A stretch of 17,115 nucleotides of DNA from JAEZKC01 sp046538945 (lineage in GTDB: Bacteria > Fibrobacterota > Chitinivibrionia > Chitinivibrionales > Chitinispirillaceae). The notes under the pieces were generated by a model, which did not search any database, had not been told where the DNA came from, and saw only the letters and a list, made by a program, of their open reading frames with translations. Shown in pieces: positions 7,320-15,097 of the stretch. Position 1 is the first letter of the stretch; each line of letters starts with the position of its first letter. The stretch lies in the NCBI GenBank assembly GCA_046538945.1, contig JBKHHW010000061.1, forward strand, positions 1-17,115. The letters are read 5' to 3'. The translations under genes and the position numbers were made by a program.

Positions 7320-8828
7320 TCAGAGGTTCAGGGCATCTTCGATGTGCCAGATGTAAAACCCTTTCCGCCCTTTGCCGATATCGGAGGATTCCAGAAGTTT
7401 CTTTGCCTGCTGACCCTTCTTCTTGATGAAATGAATCCTTTTTTGATGATCGCTGTTTTTCGATGATTCTTGATTGAGCAGCAGTTTCTCTCTCAGCGCC
7501 TGGAGAAATACCGGGTAGAATTCGAACTCCTTGAGATCGACGGAATTGTCCGGTTCGATATCCTCCGGTGGCAGGGGATTGATCATTCTGTACTGAAGCT
7601 TTACCAGTGTGCAATATTTGCGCAGGCTGTGGTTTTCTTTGGAGAACATTCTGATTTTCTGTTTGTACCGTTGGTTCGTGGTGAAGAGAGTGAGCTTGCT
7701 GGGGTGGAAACAGAGGGTTTCATCCAGTTCCAGAAAAACATAGTAGGGGTTTGTGGGATAGCGCTTCTGAAGATTGGAGAATATGCGTTTTTTCTCCTCG
7801 ACCATGTGTCCGTAGTAGGGTGACAGGAACTGAATGAGGTACATCTGAGCGACACCGTAGGTGTATTGACCCTCGTAAGCCGCCTTTCTCAGATAACCAA
7901 GCCCTTTTTCCAGGCTGATCTTCCTCCCCGTCACGTTGACAGCCGCACGTACCAGTGTCGGGGCCTTGGAAACCGCGCAGTAAAAGATTCCCAGTCCCAA
8001 ATACCCGTCTTTGATCGAAGGGGCGAGCTTTACCTGCTGTTCGAGAAGTTTGAGTGCTCCCATACCCTCGATTGCCGATTCTATGGGATTCTTCGACATC
8101 TTGAGAGTAGCATTGAAACCTTTTATGCCAGCATGAATCAGCATATGCATGGTTTTCAGAGAATCAGGTGCCGAATCAGGGAGGGATAATTCAAGACCTT
8201 TCTTTGAGAGCTTTCTTATATCCTTCAGTAATTTCTTGTAGCTGCGGTTGTCGGAGTACTCGTTATTCTGGATACGGAAAATATTCATCGATACGAGCAG
8301 GAGGTAACTCAATGGGGGAAGGTCATGTTTTTTTTCGAGCCGCTGCATCTTTTTGCCGATTTTCCCGGCCTTTTTCCAGTTGAAAGAATAAACCTGCTCC
8401 ACCATCGCCAGCGCTAGACGGTCCTGTTCCGGAGAGACACCGGGATACAGTTCTTTTTCCGGCTTGTTTTTGGTTTCCTCAGGAATTATCTGTGCGGAAT
8501 CAATTTCAGCTTGTGTTGTGTCTTGCCCCAGAGAATCTGATTCCACTTGGAGCGAGTCTTTGCCTTTTCCTGTTGAATCTGTTTGCAGGGTGTCCTGGGA
8601 AGTGACACTGTCCTGTATAAGGCTGTCCGGCTCCGGTGTAAGAGAATCCGTCACACTGACGATCGAAGATGAATCCTCCAGCACATCAGTGTCGGTTAAG
8701 ACGGAATCGGGCTCACCTGCGGTTGCTCCGAAGATGGTCAGAATCACAAACGTAGCAACTGTTGAGAACATTCGTATACGCATATCAGCAAAATTTCTTT
8801 TTGAGTACTTTAATAGAAAAATACTCAT
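7320..8828 (-). CDS. Exported helical-repeat protein with Ser/Asp-rich linker, function unknown
   Basis: A 502-residue protein in three parts. Residues 16-38 (arginines, then FSTVATFVILTIFGATAG) form a likely Sec signal peptide with cleavage near ATA/GE. Residues 40-120 are low complexity, rich in Asp, Ser, Thr and repeated DSL units, probably a flexible acidic spacer. Residues 125-500 are mostly helical, with TPR-like spacing (GYLGLGIFYCAV, GLGYLRKAAYEGQY, RYPTNPYYVFLELDE). It is therefore probably periplasmic or outer-membrane associated, and may bind other proteins. No catalytic motif is seen. The ATG at 8783 would give a cleaner signal peptide; neither start has a convincing ribosome-binding site. 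It lies 47 nt after the HD-GYP gene on the same strand. Confidence 0.72.
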   Translation of the reverse strand: MSIFLLKYSKRNFADMRIRMFSTVATFVILTIFGATAGEPDSVLTDTDVLEDSSSIVSVTDSLTPEPDSLIQDSVTSQDTLQTDSTGKGKDSLQVESDSLGQDTTQAEIDSAQIIPEETKNKPEKELYPGVSPEQDRLALAMVEQVYSFNWKKAGKIGKKMQRLEKKHDLPPLSYLLLVSMNIFRIQNNEYSDNRSYKKLLKDIRKLSKKGLELSLPDSAPDSLKTMHMLIHAGIKGFNATLKMSKNPIESAIEGMGALKLLEQQVKLAPSIKDGYLGLGIFYCAVSKAPTLVRAAVNVTGRKISLEKGLGYLRKAAYEGQYTYGVAQMYLIQFLSPYYGHMVEEKKRIFSNLQKRYPTNPYYVFLELDETLCFHPSKLTLFTTNQRYKQKIRMFSKENHSLRKYCTLVKLQYRMINPLPPEDIEPDNSVDLKEFEFYPVFLQALREKLLLNQESSKNSDHQKRIHFIKKKGQQAKKLLESSDIGKGRKGFYIWHIEDALNL

Positions 8829-8875
8829 GGGTGCAGACCGAGGCCACTTTACTCACTATTTATTATACATTAGTT

Positions 8876-11014
8876 TTAGTCCTTAAGCTGCTGATATGCG
8901 TTTTCAAAATCCTGGTCCAGATCCAGAAAGTTACGCACGAGGATCGGATCGAACTGGCTTCCTGCGTTTTTTGCTATCTCCGCTTTTGCTTTTTCATGGG
9001 GCCATTCTTCTTTGTAAGGCCTTTTGCTTCTGAGCGCATCATATACATCCGCAATGGCTGTAATGCGGGCTGACAGGGGTATGTTCTCTCCGCTGAGTCC
9101 ATGAGGGTACCCTCTCCCGTCATATCTTTCATGATGATGAAGGGTAATCGAGGCTACCAGCTCGAGTTCCTTATTTCCTTTGACGATATTGTGGCCCAGA
9201 AGAGTATGTTTTTTCATCTCTTCGAACTCTTCGTTAGTCAGTTTTCGAGGGGCAAGCAGAATGGAATCCAGAATACCGACTTTTCCGATATCGTGCATTG
9301 GGGTGAAGATCTCTATGTCATCGCAGTACTTTTCGGGCATATCCATGCTCTTTGCAAGAAGTTTCGAGAAGATGCCTACTCTGCGCATGTGGTTGCCTGT
9401 CTCGTTATCACGAAGTTCTGCCAGATCCGCCATTGTTCTGTAAAGCTGTACTTTGGACAGCTTTTCCTTTTCCCTTAAAATGGAGATGTCGATGGGAACG
9501 CCGATGAAATTGCAGATTTCCTTTTTATCATTGATAACGGTATTTATCAATAGCCGTACCCACATAAGCGAGCCGTCTTTTCTTCTGTTCACGATCACAT
9601 CTTCCCACGTGCCTTTATCGGGGTTTTTGATACTTGACCACAGGTTGCTGAAGAGCTCTTTGTATTCCTTTTCAGTATACCCCAGGTTTTGGTACACCTT
9701 TTTGCCGGGATTGAGGATGTTGGGAACCTGTCCCATAACTTCCTTTTTTGAGTATCCGTACATATCAGAAAATGCTTTGTTGAGTTCCAGTATCTTCCCC
9801 TCGGTATCGGTGATGACCATCGGTTGTGAGAGGGCCTGGATGGCATTGTAGTAGAGTTCTTTTTCCTGTTCTGTCCTCTGGCGCTCGCTTATGTCCCGGA
9901 AAAAACCCATATAGTGACCATCGGGAAGCCGAACACACGAAATGACCACGGGCAGTTGCGTCCGGTCCTTTTTCTGTACGGTAACAGTTCCCTCCTGGGA
10001 ACCGCTCCGGATGAGCTCGGTGAAGAATTCATCAGCATCGATTTCAGGGGAAATCACGTCGTGAACTGTCATTCCCAGCATCTCTTCTTTGGAATACCCC
10101 AGCAGGTTGCAGGCTGGTTCATTCACCTCAAGGTATTTGCCTGTTTTATCTGATACGGTAATGCCATTTGGGGCACTATCCATGTACTGTCTGAGTGTAG
10201 CTTCGTTATTTTTAAGAGCAACTCGGGATTCTGTGTTTTCTATTGCGGAAGCAAGCAGGTTGGTCAGAGAGTTGAGCATCTCATACTCTTCATCGATTTC
10301 CAAGGGGTTTTCCTCCGGTGATGAAAATACCTCGACGGTTCCTGCAGTTTCCTCGAAAACCCGGATGTCGCAATGCAGTTTCACTTCTCTTCTTTTGAAA
10401 GACTTGGAACAGAATACCTTTCCTTTATAGGTGATTCTCACCGAAGTGTCTTCAGGAACCTTCCACACTGAAGGAATCAGTTTGGCGGCTTCCTGAAGAA
10501 TATCGGATACATCCGCCTCTTTGTGCATTAGTTTGGACATGTACAGAAGCAGAGTCATTCCCCTTACTCTTCTCCCAAGAGCTTCCGTTTTTGTCTGTAA
10601 TGCTAGTTGGGAGGTCTTTTGTTCTGTTATATCGAACAGAAGGGCTATTACAAAAGGCGCTCTGGGAGAATACGCCTGAATCCTGAACCACTTCCTGTTT
10701 CTTTTGGAGTACTGTTCGAATTCTTCACTTCTTCCGCTTCGGACAATTTCACCGAACAGTTGAGTCCACCTCGCAGTGTCGAATACGTCCTGTTGTGGCA
10801 GTTCTGAAGCTTGCAGGTCAAGGAGGGTATTTTCATTCAAACCTGTAAGCCGTTCAAAAGCATTGTTTACTTCGAGAAAACCGAAATCAACAGGTTTTCC
10901 TGCATTATCCAGTATGATGTTGCATCGGGCATATCCGAAGGGCGCTTCGGCAAATGTGGTTTTTAAGAGGTTTTCGTCCAGTAAAGAGTTTTCTTCCTGC
11001 CGGAGTTGATTCAT
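8876..11014 (-). CDS. Multi-PAS HD-GYP cyclic-di-GMP phosphodiesterase
   Basis: A 712-residue soluble protein. PAS 1 spans about 12-133 (ending FDITEQK), a GAF-like domain about 150-262, PAS 2 about 268-380 (ending RDISERQR), and PAS 3 about 385-515 (YGYSKKEVMGQ). The C-terminal HD-GYP domain spans about 525-705. Its key residues are H542, H574-D575 in HDIGKVG, H603, H626-H628, the GYP triplet at 635-637 in YDGRGYPHGL, and D656. HD-GYP enzymes break down cyclic di-GMP, so this protein likely lowers that second messenger in response to cytoplasmic signals, affecting motility or attachment. There are no membrane segments and no receiver. AGGAAAG at 11025-11031 precedes the ATG by 10 nt. Confidence 0.94.
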   Translation of the reverse strand: MNQLRQEENSLLDENLLKTTFAEAPFGYARCNIILDNAGKPVDFGFLEVNNAFERLTGLNENTLLDLQASELPQQDVFDTARWTQLFGEIVRSGRSEEFEQYSKRNRKWFRIQAYSPRAPFVIALLFDITEQKTSQLALQTKTEALGRRVRGMTLLLYMSKLMHKEADVSDILQEAAKLIPSVWKVPEDTSVRITYKGKVFCSKSFKRREVKLHCDIRVFEETAGTVEVFSSPEENPLEIDEEYEMLNSLTNLLASAIENTESRVALKNNEATLRQYMDSAPNGITVSDKTGKYLEVNEPACNLLGYSKEEMLGMTVHDVISPEIDADEFFTELIRSGSQEGTVTVQKKDRTQLPVVISCVRLPDGHYMGFFRDISERQRTEQEKELYYNAIQALSQPMVITDTEGKILELNKAFSDMYGYSKKEVMGQVPNILNPGKKVYQNLGYTEKEYKELFSNLWSSIKNPDKGTWEDVIVNRRKDGSLMWVRLLINTVINDKKEICNFIGVPIDISILREKEKLSKVQLYRTMADLAELRDNETGNHMRRVGIFSKLLAKSMDMPEKYCDDIEIFTPMHDIGKVGILDSILLAPRKLTNEEFEEMKKHTLLGHNIVKGNKELELVASITLHHHERYDGRGYPHGLSGENIPLSARITAIADVYDALRSKRPYKEEWPHEKAKAEIAKNAGSQFDPILVRNFLDLDQDFENAYQQLKD

Positions 11015-11032
11015 TGGTACTTAGCTTTCCTG

Positions 11033-11054
11033 AAAAATAGCTGCTTTCAGCAGC
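11033..11054 (-). terminator. Terminator-like hairpin in the HD-GYP leader
   Basis: Read on the minus strand, GCTGCT-GAA-AGCAGC forms a 6-bp perfect stem with a 3-nt loop and is followed by TATTTTT. It lies just before the ribosome-binding site of the HD-GYP gene, so it would act as an attenuator rather than an end-of-gene terminator. The stem is short and the effect is uncertain. Confidence 0.3.
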
Positions 11055-11172
11055 AAAAAAACTAGAGAATGGACTTTAGACGGTCAGATGGCGGGGTATA
11101 TATGATGATAGCACACTTTGGTCTGAATGGCAAGCTTAAATTCCGGTTTTGTAAAATTTTCCGGCCGGATTT

Positions 11173-11216
11173 CCCCGGAGGTGAGTGATTGCTACGACAC
11201 AATTTCACCTCCGGGG
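11173..11216. repeat. Palindromic intergenic repeat, copy 1
   Basis: CCCCGGAGGTGA (11173-11184) and TCACCTCCGGGG (11205-11216) are perfect reverse complements, giving a 12-bp GC-rich stem around a 20-nt loop. The right arm, extended to 11200, is an exact 17-nt match to copy 2. No T-run follows, so it is not a typical terminator. Confidence 0.8.
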
Positions 11217-11352
11217 TGTCAGGTTTTCTATCCGAGCGGTTTTTTTGAAATCTCATTTCTCCTTTTCCCAGCATTTTTTGCATGGACTCCGCGGAAAGTG
11301 GGAGGCTGAAACCGCACGGTCTGTGTGCAATTAGTGGGTTTTGGATCAGCTT

Positions 11353-11400
11353 TTCCCCGAAGGTGAAATACTGACACGGTGCAATTTCACCTCCGGGGAA
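11353..11400. repeat. Palindromic intergenic repeat, copy 2
   Basis: The left arm 11353-11369 (TTCCCCGAAGGTGAAAT) pairs with 11384-11400 over 17 bp with one mismatch (A11360 opposite C11393), around a 14-nt loop. It shares CAATTTCACCTCCGGGG with copy 1, and GACAC in the loop. Same orientation as copy 1, about 180 bp away. Confidence 0.8.
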
Positions 11401-11538
11401 CCCCGCTTAAGGCAGTGTAAACCCGAAGTGGCACTGAAACCCAAGGAATGAATCGGCTAAGAACTTTTCAATTCCATTCATTATTTTATTCCACACAATC
11501 ATTCTTGGTCGAAACAGAAAAAGGAGACCTTATTTAAG

Positions 11539-11841
11539 ATGAAAAATCTAACCCCCGGTCAGCGCAAATATCTCAAAGGATTGGGACATGGACTCAAGCC
11601 CTGTGTTCAGGTCGGTAAGGAAGGTATTACCGAGAATGTCATTGAAAGCATTTCCAAAGCGCTGAACGATCACGAACTCATAAAAGTCGGCCTCCTTGAA
11701 ACAGCCGGTCTCGACCGAAAAGATGCTGGACAGGAAATCGCAGATGCCCTGGATGCGCACCTGGTGCAGGTATTGGGCTTAAAAATTCTTCTGTTCCGTC
11801 GTAATGCAAAAAAACCAAAGATCATTCTTCCGGAAGCCTAG
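11539..11841 (+). CDS. yhbY: Ribosome assembly RNA-binding protein YhbY (CRM domain)
   Basis: A 100-residue protein made of a single CRM domain, the length usual for bacterial YhbY. The signature is clear: LKPCVQVGKEGIT contains the GxxG-type RNA-binding loop (GKEG, 26-29), and HELIKV at 45-50 is the conserved second-helix/strand motif. YhbY associates with pre-50S ribosomal particles and is thought to help large-subunit assembly. AAGGAG at 11521-11526 is 12 nt from the ATG, rather far. It lies only 6 nt upstream of dinB on the same strand, so the two are probably one transcript. This would tie a ribosome-assembly gene to a DNA-damage polymerase; there is no sign of a shared function. Confidence 0.95.
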   Translation: MKNLTPGQRKYLKGLGHGLKPCVQVGKEGITENVIESISKALNDHELIKVGLLETAGLDRKDAGQEIADALDAHLVQVLGLKILLFRRNAKKPKIILPEA

Positions 11842-11847
11842 TTTTTC

Positions 11848-13035
11848 ATGAGCAGCCCCAACCGCCTGATTTTCCACATAGATATGGATGCCTTCTTTGC
11901 CTCGGTTGAGCAGAGGGATACCCCCTCTTTCAGGGGCAAGCCGGTCATAGTCGGTGCCAAGCCGGGGAGCAGAGGGGTTGTGTGTGCCGCCAGTTACGAA
12001 GCACGCAGGTTCGGGGTGCGCTCGGCAATGCCAATAGCGGAAGCTCACAGGCGCTGCCCGCAGGGAATTTTCGTCATTCCCAGGATGGATGTCTATTCGG
12101 CGGTTTCCAGGGAGATTATGAGTATTCTGGGATCATTTTCACCGATGCTCGAGCAGATTTCGGTCGATGAAGCGTTTTTGGATATGACCGGCAGCGAACG
12201 GCTCTTCGGTCCGCCTGTGGAGGTAGCCACAAGAATTACCGATTCCATAAAGGAACAGCAGAAGCTCACTGCCTCTGTCGGTATCGCTCCAAATAAGTTT
12301 CTGGCAAAAATTGCATCTGATTTCAAAAAGCCTGATGGTATAACAATCACCCCCTTCGATGCGGAGGAAATCTGCAGCTGGCTGGCACCTTTGAGTGTCG
12401 GAAAGCTTTGGGGCGTGGGGAAAAAAAGTCAGGAAGTATTTCATTCCATGGGAATCAGAACCGTAAGGGACCTACAGGAACTTTCCATGGATCTGCTTAC
12501 CTCCAGATTCGGCAAAAACGGTGCAGCACTTTATTACCTGTGCAGAGGAATAGATGAGCGTCCGGTGGCGGAAGGTGAGCCGGCTAAGTCGATTTCGAGA
12601 GAGTACACATTCAGTGCCGACAGCAGAGATAAGGATGAATGGAAGCGGGTACTGCTCAGTCTGTCCCAGGATGTGGCAAGGCGGGCTCGCAGAGCTGGTG
12701 TGAAGGGATCAACGGTTGTCCTCACCTACAGACGACCCGATTTCAGCCGTCATTCCAGGCGGATGAGGCTCCCTTTTTCTACCGATATCTCAAGAATCAT
12801 CTACGAGCAGGGGTTGAGAATTCTTGATCAGCTTCAGGAGGAGTGTTTTCGCCTCTTGGGTATCGGCATAGTGGATTTTGAGGAGAATCAGCAGACCGAT
12901 CTGTTCAGCTTTGCGGAGGAAAACCGGGCTTTGGAAGCAACAGAGAGGGCCGTGGACCAGGTCATTTCGCGGTTCGGAAAAAATTGCATTTTGAAGGGTG
13001 CCGAAGCAGGGGAGCGGAAAAGCAGAAAATCTTAG
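11848..13035 (+). CDS. dinB: DNA polymerase IV (Y-family, DinB)
   Basis: A 395-residue Y-family translesion polymerase that copies past damaged bases with low fidelity. Catalytic residues are D12 in HIDMDAFF, and D107/E108 in SVDEAFLD. F17 is the steric-gate position that excludes ribonucleotides. The palm, fingers and thumb motifs are continuous (ASVGIAPNKFLAKIASDFKK; LWGVGKKS in the thumb), and the little finger runs from about 250 to 345. Near the C terminus QTDLF (349-353) is a likely beta-clamp binding motif, needed for recruitment to the replication fork. Length is slightly above the E. coli enzyme (351) because of a charged tail. No LexA-type operator was recognised upstream. Confidence 0.97.
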   Translation: MSSPNRLIFHIDMDAFFASVEQRDTPSFRGKPVIVGAKPGSRGVVCAASYEARRFGVRSAMPIAEAHRRCPQGIFVIPRMDVYSAVSREIMSILGSFSPMLEQISVDEAFLDMTGSERLFGPPVEVATRITDSIKEQQKLTASVGIAPNKFLAKIASDFKKPDGITITPFDAEEICSWLAPLSVGKLWGVGKKSQEVFHSMGIRTVRDLQELSMDLLTSRFGKNGAALYYLCRGIDERPVAEGEPAKSISREYTFSADSRDKDEWKRVLLSLSQDVARRARRAGVKGSTVVLTYRRPDFSRHSRRMRLPFSTDISRIIYEQGLRILDQLQEECFRLLGIGIVDFEENQQTDLFSFAEENRALEATERAVDQVISRFGKNCILKGAEAGERKSRKS

Positions 13036-13117
13036 CACTGTTCTCTAGCTCTTTTTTAATGCTCGTTTTATTTTGATATTCTAGTGATACAGGTTTAAAG
13101 ATATTCTGTTTCCACAA

Positions 13118-13147
13118 GGTGAATCACCGACATAGTACTGATTCACC
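13118..13147. repeat. Palindromic intergenic repeat, copy 3 (short form)
   Basis: GGTGAATCA (13118-13126) and TGATTCACC (13139-13147) form a perfect 9-bp stem with a 12-nt loop containing GACA. The AAGGTGAAT and ATTCACC arms and the following CGGG resemble copies 1 and 2 but lack the full GC-rich base. It sits in the 202-bp gap between dinB and the glycosyltransferase gene, in which I see nothing else. Confidence 0.55.
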
Positions 13148-13237
13148 CGGGCGATTAGTTGAACGTTTTATCTTTCATGCATCACCAAATCGGATGTCTG
13201 CTCCGGTTCTGTTACGAGGCGTAAAGGAAGTATTTAT

Positions 13238-13996
13238 ATGATAAGTGTTGTAATCTCTGCCAGAAATCCAGTTCCTCAGTCCACACTCGAGAGAAACATC
13301 AGAAAAACAATCGGAAGCCCGCTTGAGCTACTGATGATCAATAACTCCAACGGAGCCAACGGTTTAGCCGCCGTGTACAATTTCGGAGCCAGCCGTTCGC
13401 GCGGTGACATACTGGTGTTTATGCATGATGATGCTTATTTCATGAATGAAAACTGGGGGGCTGTGCTGGAGCACTATTTTGCCTCAGATCCCTACCTGGG
13501 AATCGTGGGGGTGGCGGGAACTCAGTTTCTTTTCAACAACAACAGCTCATGGACAGCGGCCGGTCGTCCATTTGTAAAAGGGCGCATCATTCACGATCTT
13601 CAGAATGGCGACTTTTTCGCCACAATGTTTTCTCCTCAGAAGGAAAACGCGGAAGTGGTGGCCTGCAACGGGGTGTTCTTTGCGGTAAGGCGTACGCTTC
13701 TAAGTCAGTTCGGCTTCGATCAGCAGACGTTCGATTCATTCTATTTTCATGACTTGGATTTCTGTATGCAGGCAAGGCGGCAATGGAGGATTGTGGTTAC
13801 GGGTGATATTGTCGTAAAGCACAGATCTACCGGGACTTACGATAAGAATTGGCAGTACTACGGCCAACGTTTTCTTCAGAAGTGGACATCGGAACTGCCT
13901 GCAAGCTGTGTGAACTACATGCCGGATCCGGTAAACTGCGCCCCTGCACAATGTGTGAACCTCAAGGGCAAGGTGACTCAGCGGACCATTGCCTGA
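13238..13996 (+). CDS. Glycosyltransferase family 2-like protein
   Basis: A 252-residue soluble protein with a GT-A fold. It opens with a nucleotide-binding strand (ISVVISARNP), has GLAAVYNFGAS at 42-52, and MHDDAY at 62-67 in the place of the DxD motif that holds the metal and sugar nucleotide. HDLDFCMQARRQW at 171-183 is the usual acceptor-side segment with likely catalytic acids. The overall order resembles the Glyco_tranf_2_5 group of single-domain transferases. Donor and acceptor sugars cannot be predicted. AAGGA lies 9 nt before the ATG. The gene stands alone, not in a visible polysaccharide cluster, and converges on the PAC2 gene. A cysteine-containing tail (C224, C234, C239) follows the core. 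Confidence 0.85.
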   Translation: MISVVISARNPVPQSTLERNIRKTIGSPLELLMINNSNGANGLAAVYNFGASRSRGDILVFMHDDAYFMNENWGAVLEHYFASDPYLGIVGVAGTQFLFNNNSSWTAAGRPFVKGRIIHDLQNGDFFATMFSPQKENAEVVACNGVFFAVRRTLLSQFGFDQQTFDSFYFHDLDFCMQARRQWRIVVTGDIVVKHRSTGTYDKNWQYYGQRFLQKWTSELPASCVNYMPDPVNCAPAQCVNLKGKVTQRTIA

Positions 13997-14023
13997 TAAC
14001 ATAATGATTTTCTGATAGTTAGG

Positions 14024-14944
14024 CTAATCTTCCTCGAACAGATCCAGGAACCGGTCTTCATACAGCTCGAAAAGGTTCCACCGGTCCAGCTCTTTTTTCA
14101 GCTCCGAGGCGGTCTCGATATTCTCAGCGGCCTCCTGGAATAGGCGCTCGATTCTGTCCATCACGAAATGGGGTACTTTGTCCTCCTGAAGCTGGCCAAT
14201 TTCAAAATCCTCATCCTTGTTTACCGAGGGAAAGAATTCCTTTATTCTCTCTTCGATACTGAAAAACTGCTGATCCATCTGTAAGATGCTGTCCTCCAGT
14301 TCAGAGGTGGCTGGACTGAGATCCAGTATTCGGGATATGCTTTTTATGATTTCCAGAGAGGCTTTGGGGTAGTGAAGGTTGGCCGCGTAGTTTGGAATAG
14401 TGCCCAAAAGGCAGGCTGCATCCATGCCCCTGGAGGCGGCGACGCCCAGAAGAAGACCATTCATACCTGCTATATAGCCGTCAGGCATGGGGGAGAGTCC
14501 TAATGTACTGATTTTTGAAAACATACGAGGATTGTTGCTGGTGACCAGCACCTCTGATTGATCTCTGTAACTTATAGGGAGACTGAAAGCTGCGAAGGTG
14601 AATATATCTTGCGCATTGAAATCTCCAACCAGATCCAGCAGCATTTTTATTATGAGAATGCCGTCACGCCCCCCGAACTGGGCGTTGCTTTCGAAAATGA
14701 CCAGATCTGGCTCCTTGCAGTGATAAAGCCGGCTGCTGGGAATCTCCGGAAACTGGGCGATTCCATCTTTGACCACAATGGATTCAGGGATGAAGTAGGG
14801 GCTCATATCGATTTCTGCAAACGGGACCGCGTTTAAGCTTCTGCGGAGGTAGTCCACGGTGATCAGTCCCACATTGCCCATACCAGGCCAGGCGGCAAGA
14901 ACGGTAGGCCGGCCTTTGAAGGAAACATCCTCGAGTATTCTCAT
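14024..14944 (-). CDS. PAC2-family protein
   Basis: A 306-residue protein of the PAC2 (proteasome assembly chaperone 2-like) family. The N terminus has AAWPGMGNVGLITVDYLRRSL, the typical glycine-rich PAC2 start, followed by LVIFESNAQF and a central GMNGLLLGVAASRGMDAACLLGT block. The core spans about 10-225. The last 80 residues are acidic and helical (EERIKEFFPSV... DLFEED), likely a coiled or protein-binding tail. PAC2 proteins occur in archaea and in many bacteria, where their role is mostly unknown; no proteasome or Pup-ligase gene is in this window. GGGAG lies 9 nt before the ATG. It diverges from dus. Confidence 0.85.
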   Translation of the reverse strand: MRILEDVSFKGRPTVLAAWPGMGNVGLITVDYLRRSLNAVPFAEIDMSPYFIPESIVVKDGIAQFPEIPSSRLYHCKEPDLVIFESNAQFGGRDGILIIKMLLDLVGDFNAQDIFTFAAFSLPISYRDQSEVLVTSNNPRMFSKISTLGLSPMPDGYIAGMNGLLLGVAASRGMDAACLLGTIPNYAANLHYPKASLEIIKSISRILDLSPATSELEDSILQMDQQFFSIEERIKEFFPSVNKDEDFEIGQLQEDKVPHFVMDRIERLFQEAAENIETASELKKELDRWNLFELYEDRFLDLFEED

Positions 14945-15036
14945 TTTTTACTGCTCCCGTATCGTAATATCTCTTTCTGCTGGCAGAACCAACCCGTTGT
15001 TCTTTCGGGTTTGTGATGTATTTTAATTCTGCAGGT

Positions 15037-15059
15037 TCCGGTGGTATTTACCCACCGGA
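15037..15059. repeat. Inverted repeat upstream of dus
   Basis: TCCGGTGG (15037-15044) and CCACCGGA (15052-15059) are perfect reverse complements around a 7-nt loop. It lies about 40 nt before the dus ATG in the 153-bp gap between divergent genes, so it is a candidate operator or leader hairpin. A second, weaker pair (AACCCG 14991-14996, CGGGTT 15007-15012) is nearby. Confidence 0.5.
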
Positions 15060-15097
15060 GTTTCCCGTATAATCATATTATCAGTCTAGAGTATATA

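Larger units (their letters stand above)
11015..11538. other. Long gene-free region between divergent genes
   Basis: These 524 bp separate the starts of the HD-GYP gene (minus) and yhbY (plus). They hold a hairpin in the HD-GYP leader and two copies of a palindromic repeat (11173-11216, 11353-11400). The last 130 bp are AT-rich and probably contain the yhbY-dinB promoter, though no clear -35/-10 pair stands out. A weak 60-codon frame across the first repeat has no ribosome-binding site and looks non-coding. Confidence 0.6.

Noticed and set aside
11127..11309. 60-codon open frame in the long intergenic region
   Set aside because: It runs through the palindromic repeat, lacks a ribosome-binding site, and its residue composition is not protein-like.
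11173..11400. Possible CRISPR array or tandem repeat
   Set aside because: Only two full copies about 180 bp apart, each a hairpin with different loops; no regular spacers and no cas genes.
15041..15097. Upstream GTG start extending dus by 19 residues
   Set aside because: The extra residues read through a hairpin, show no family similarity and have no ribosome-binding site; ATG 15098 gives the normal Dus N terminus.
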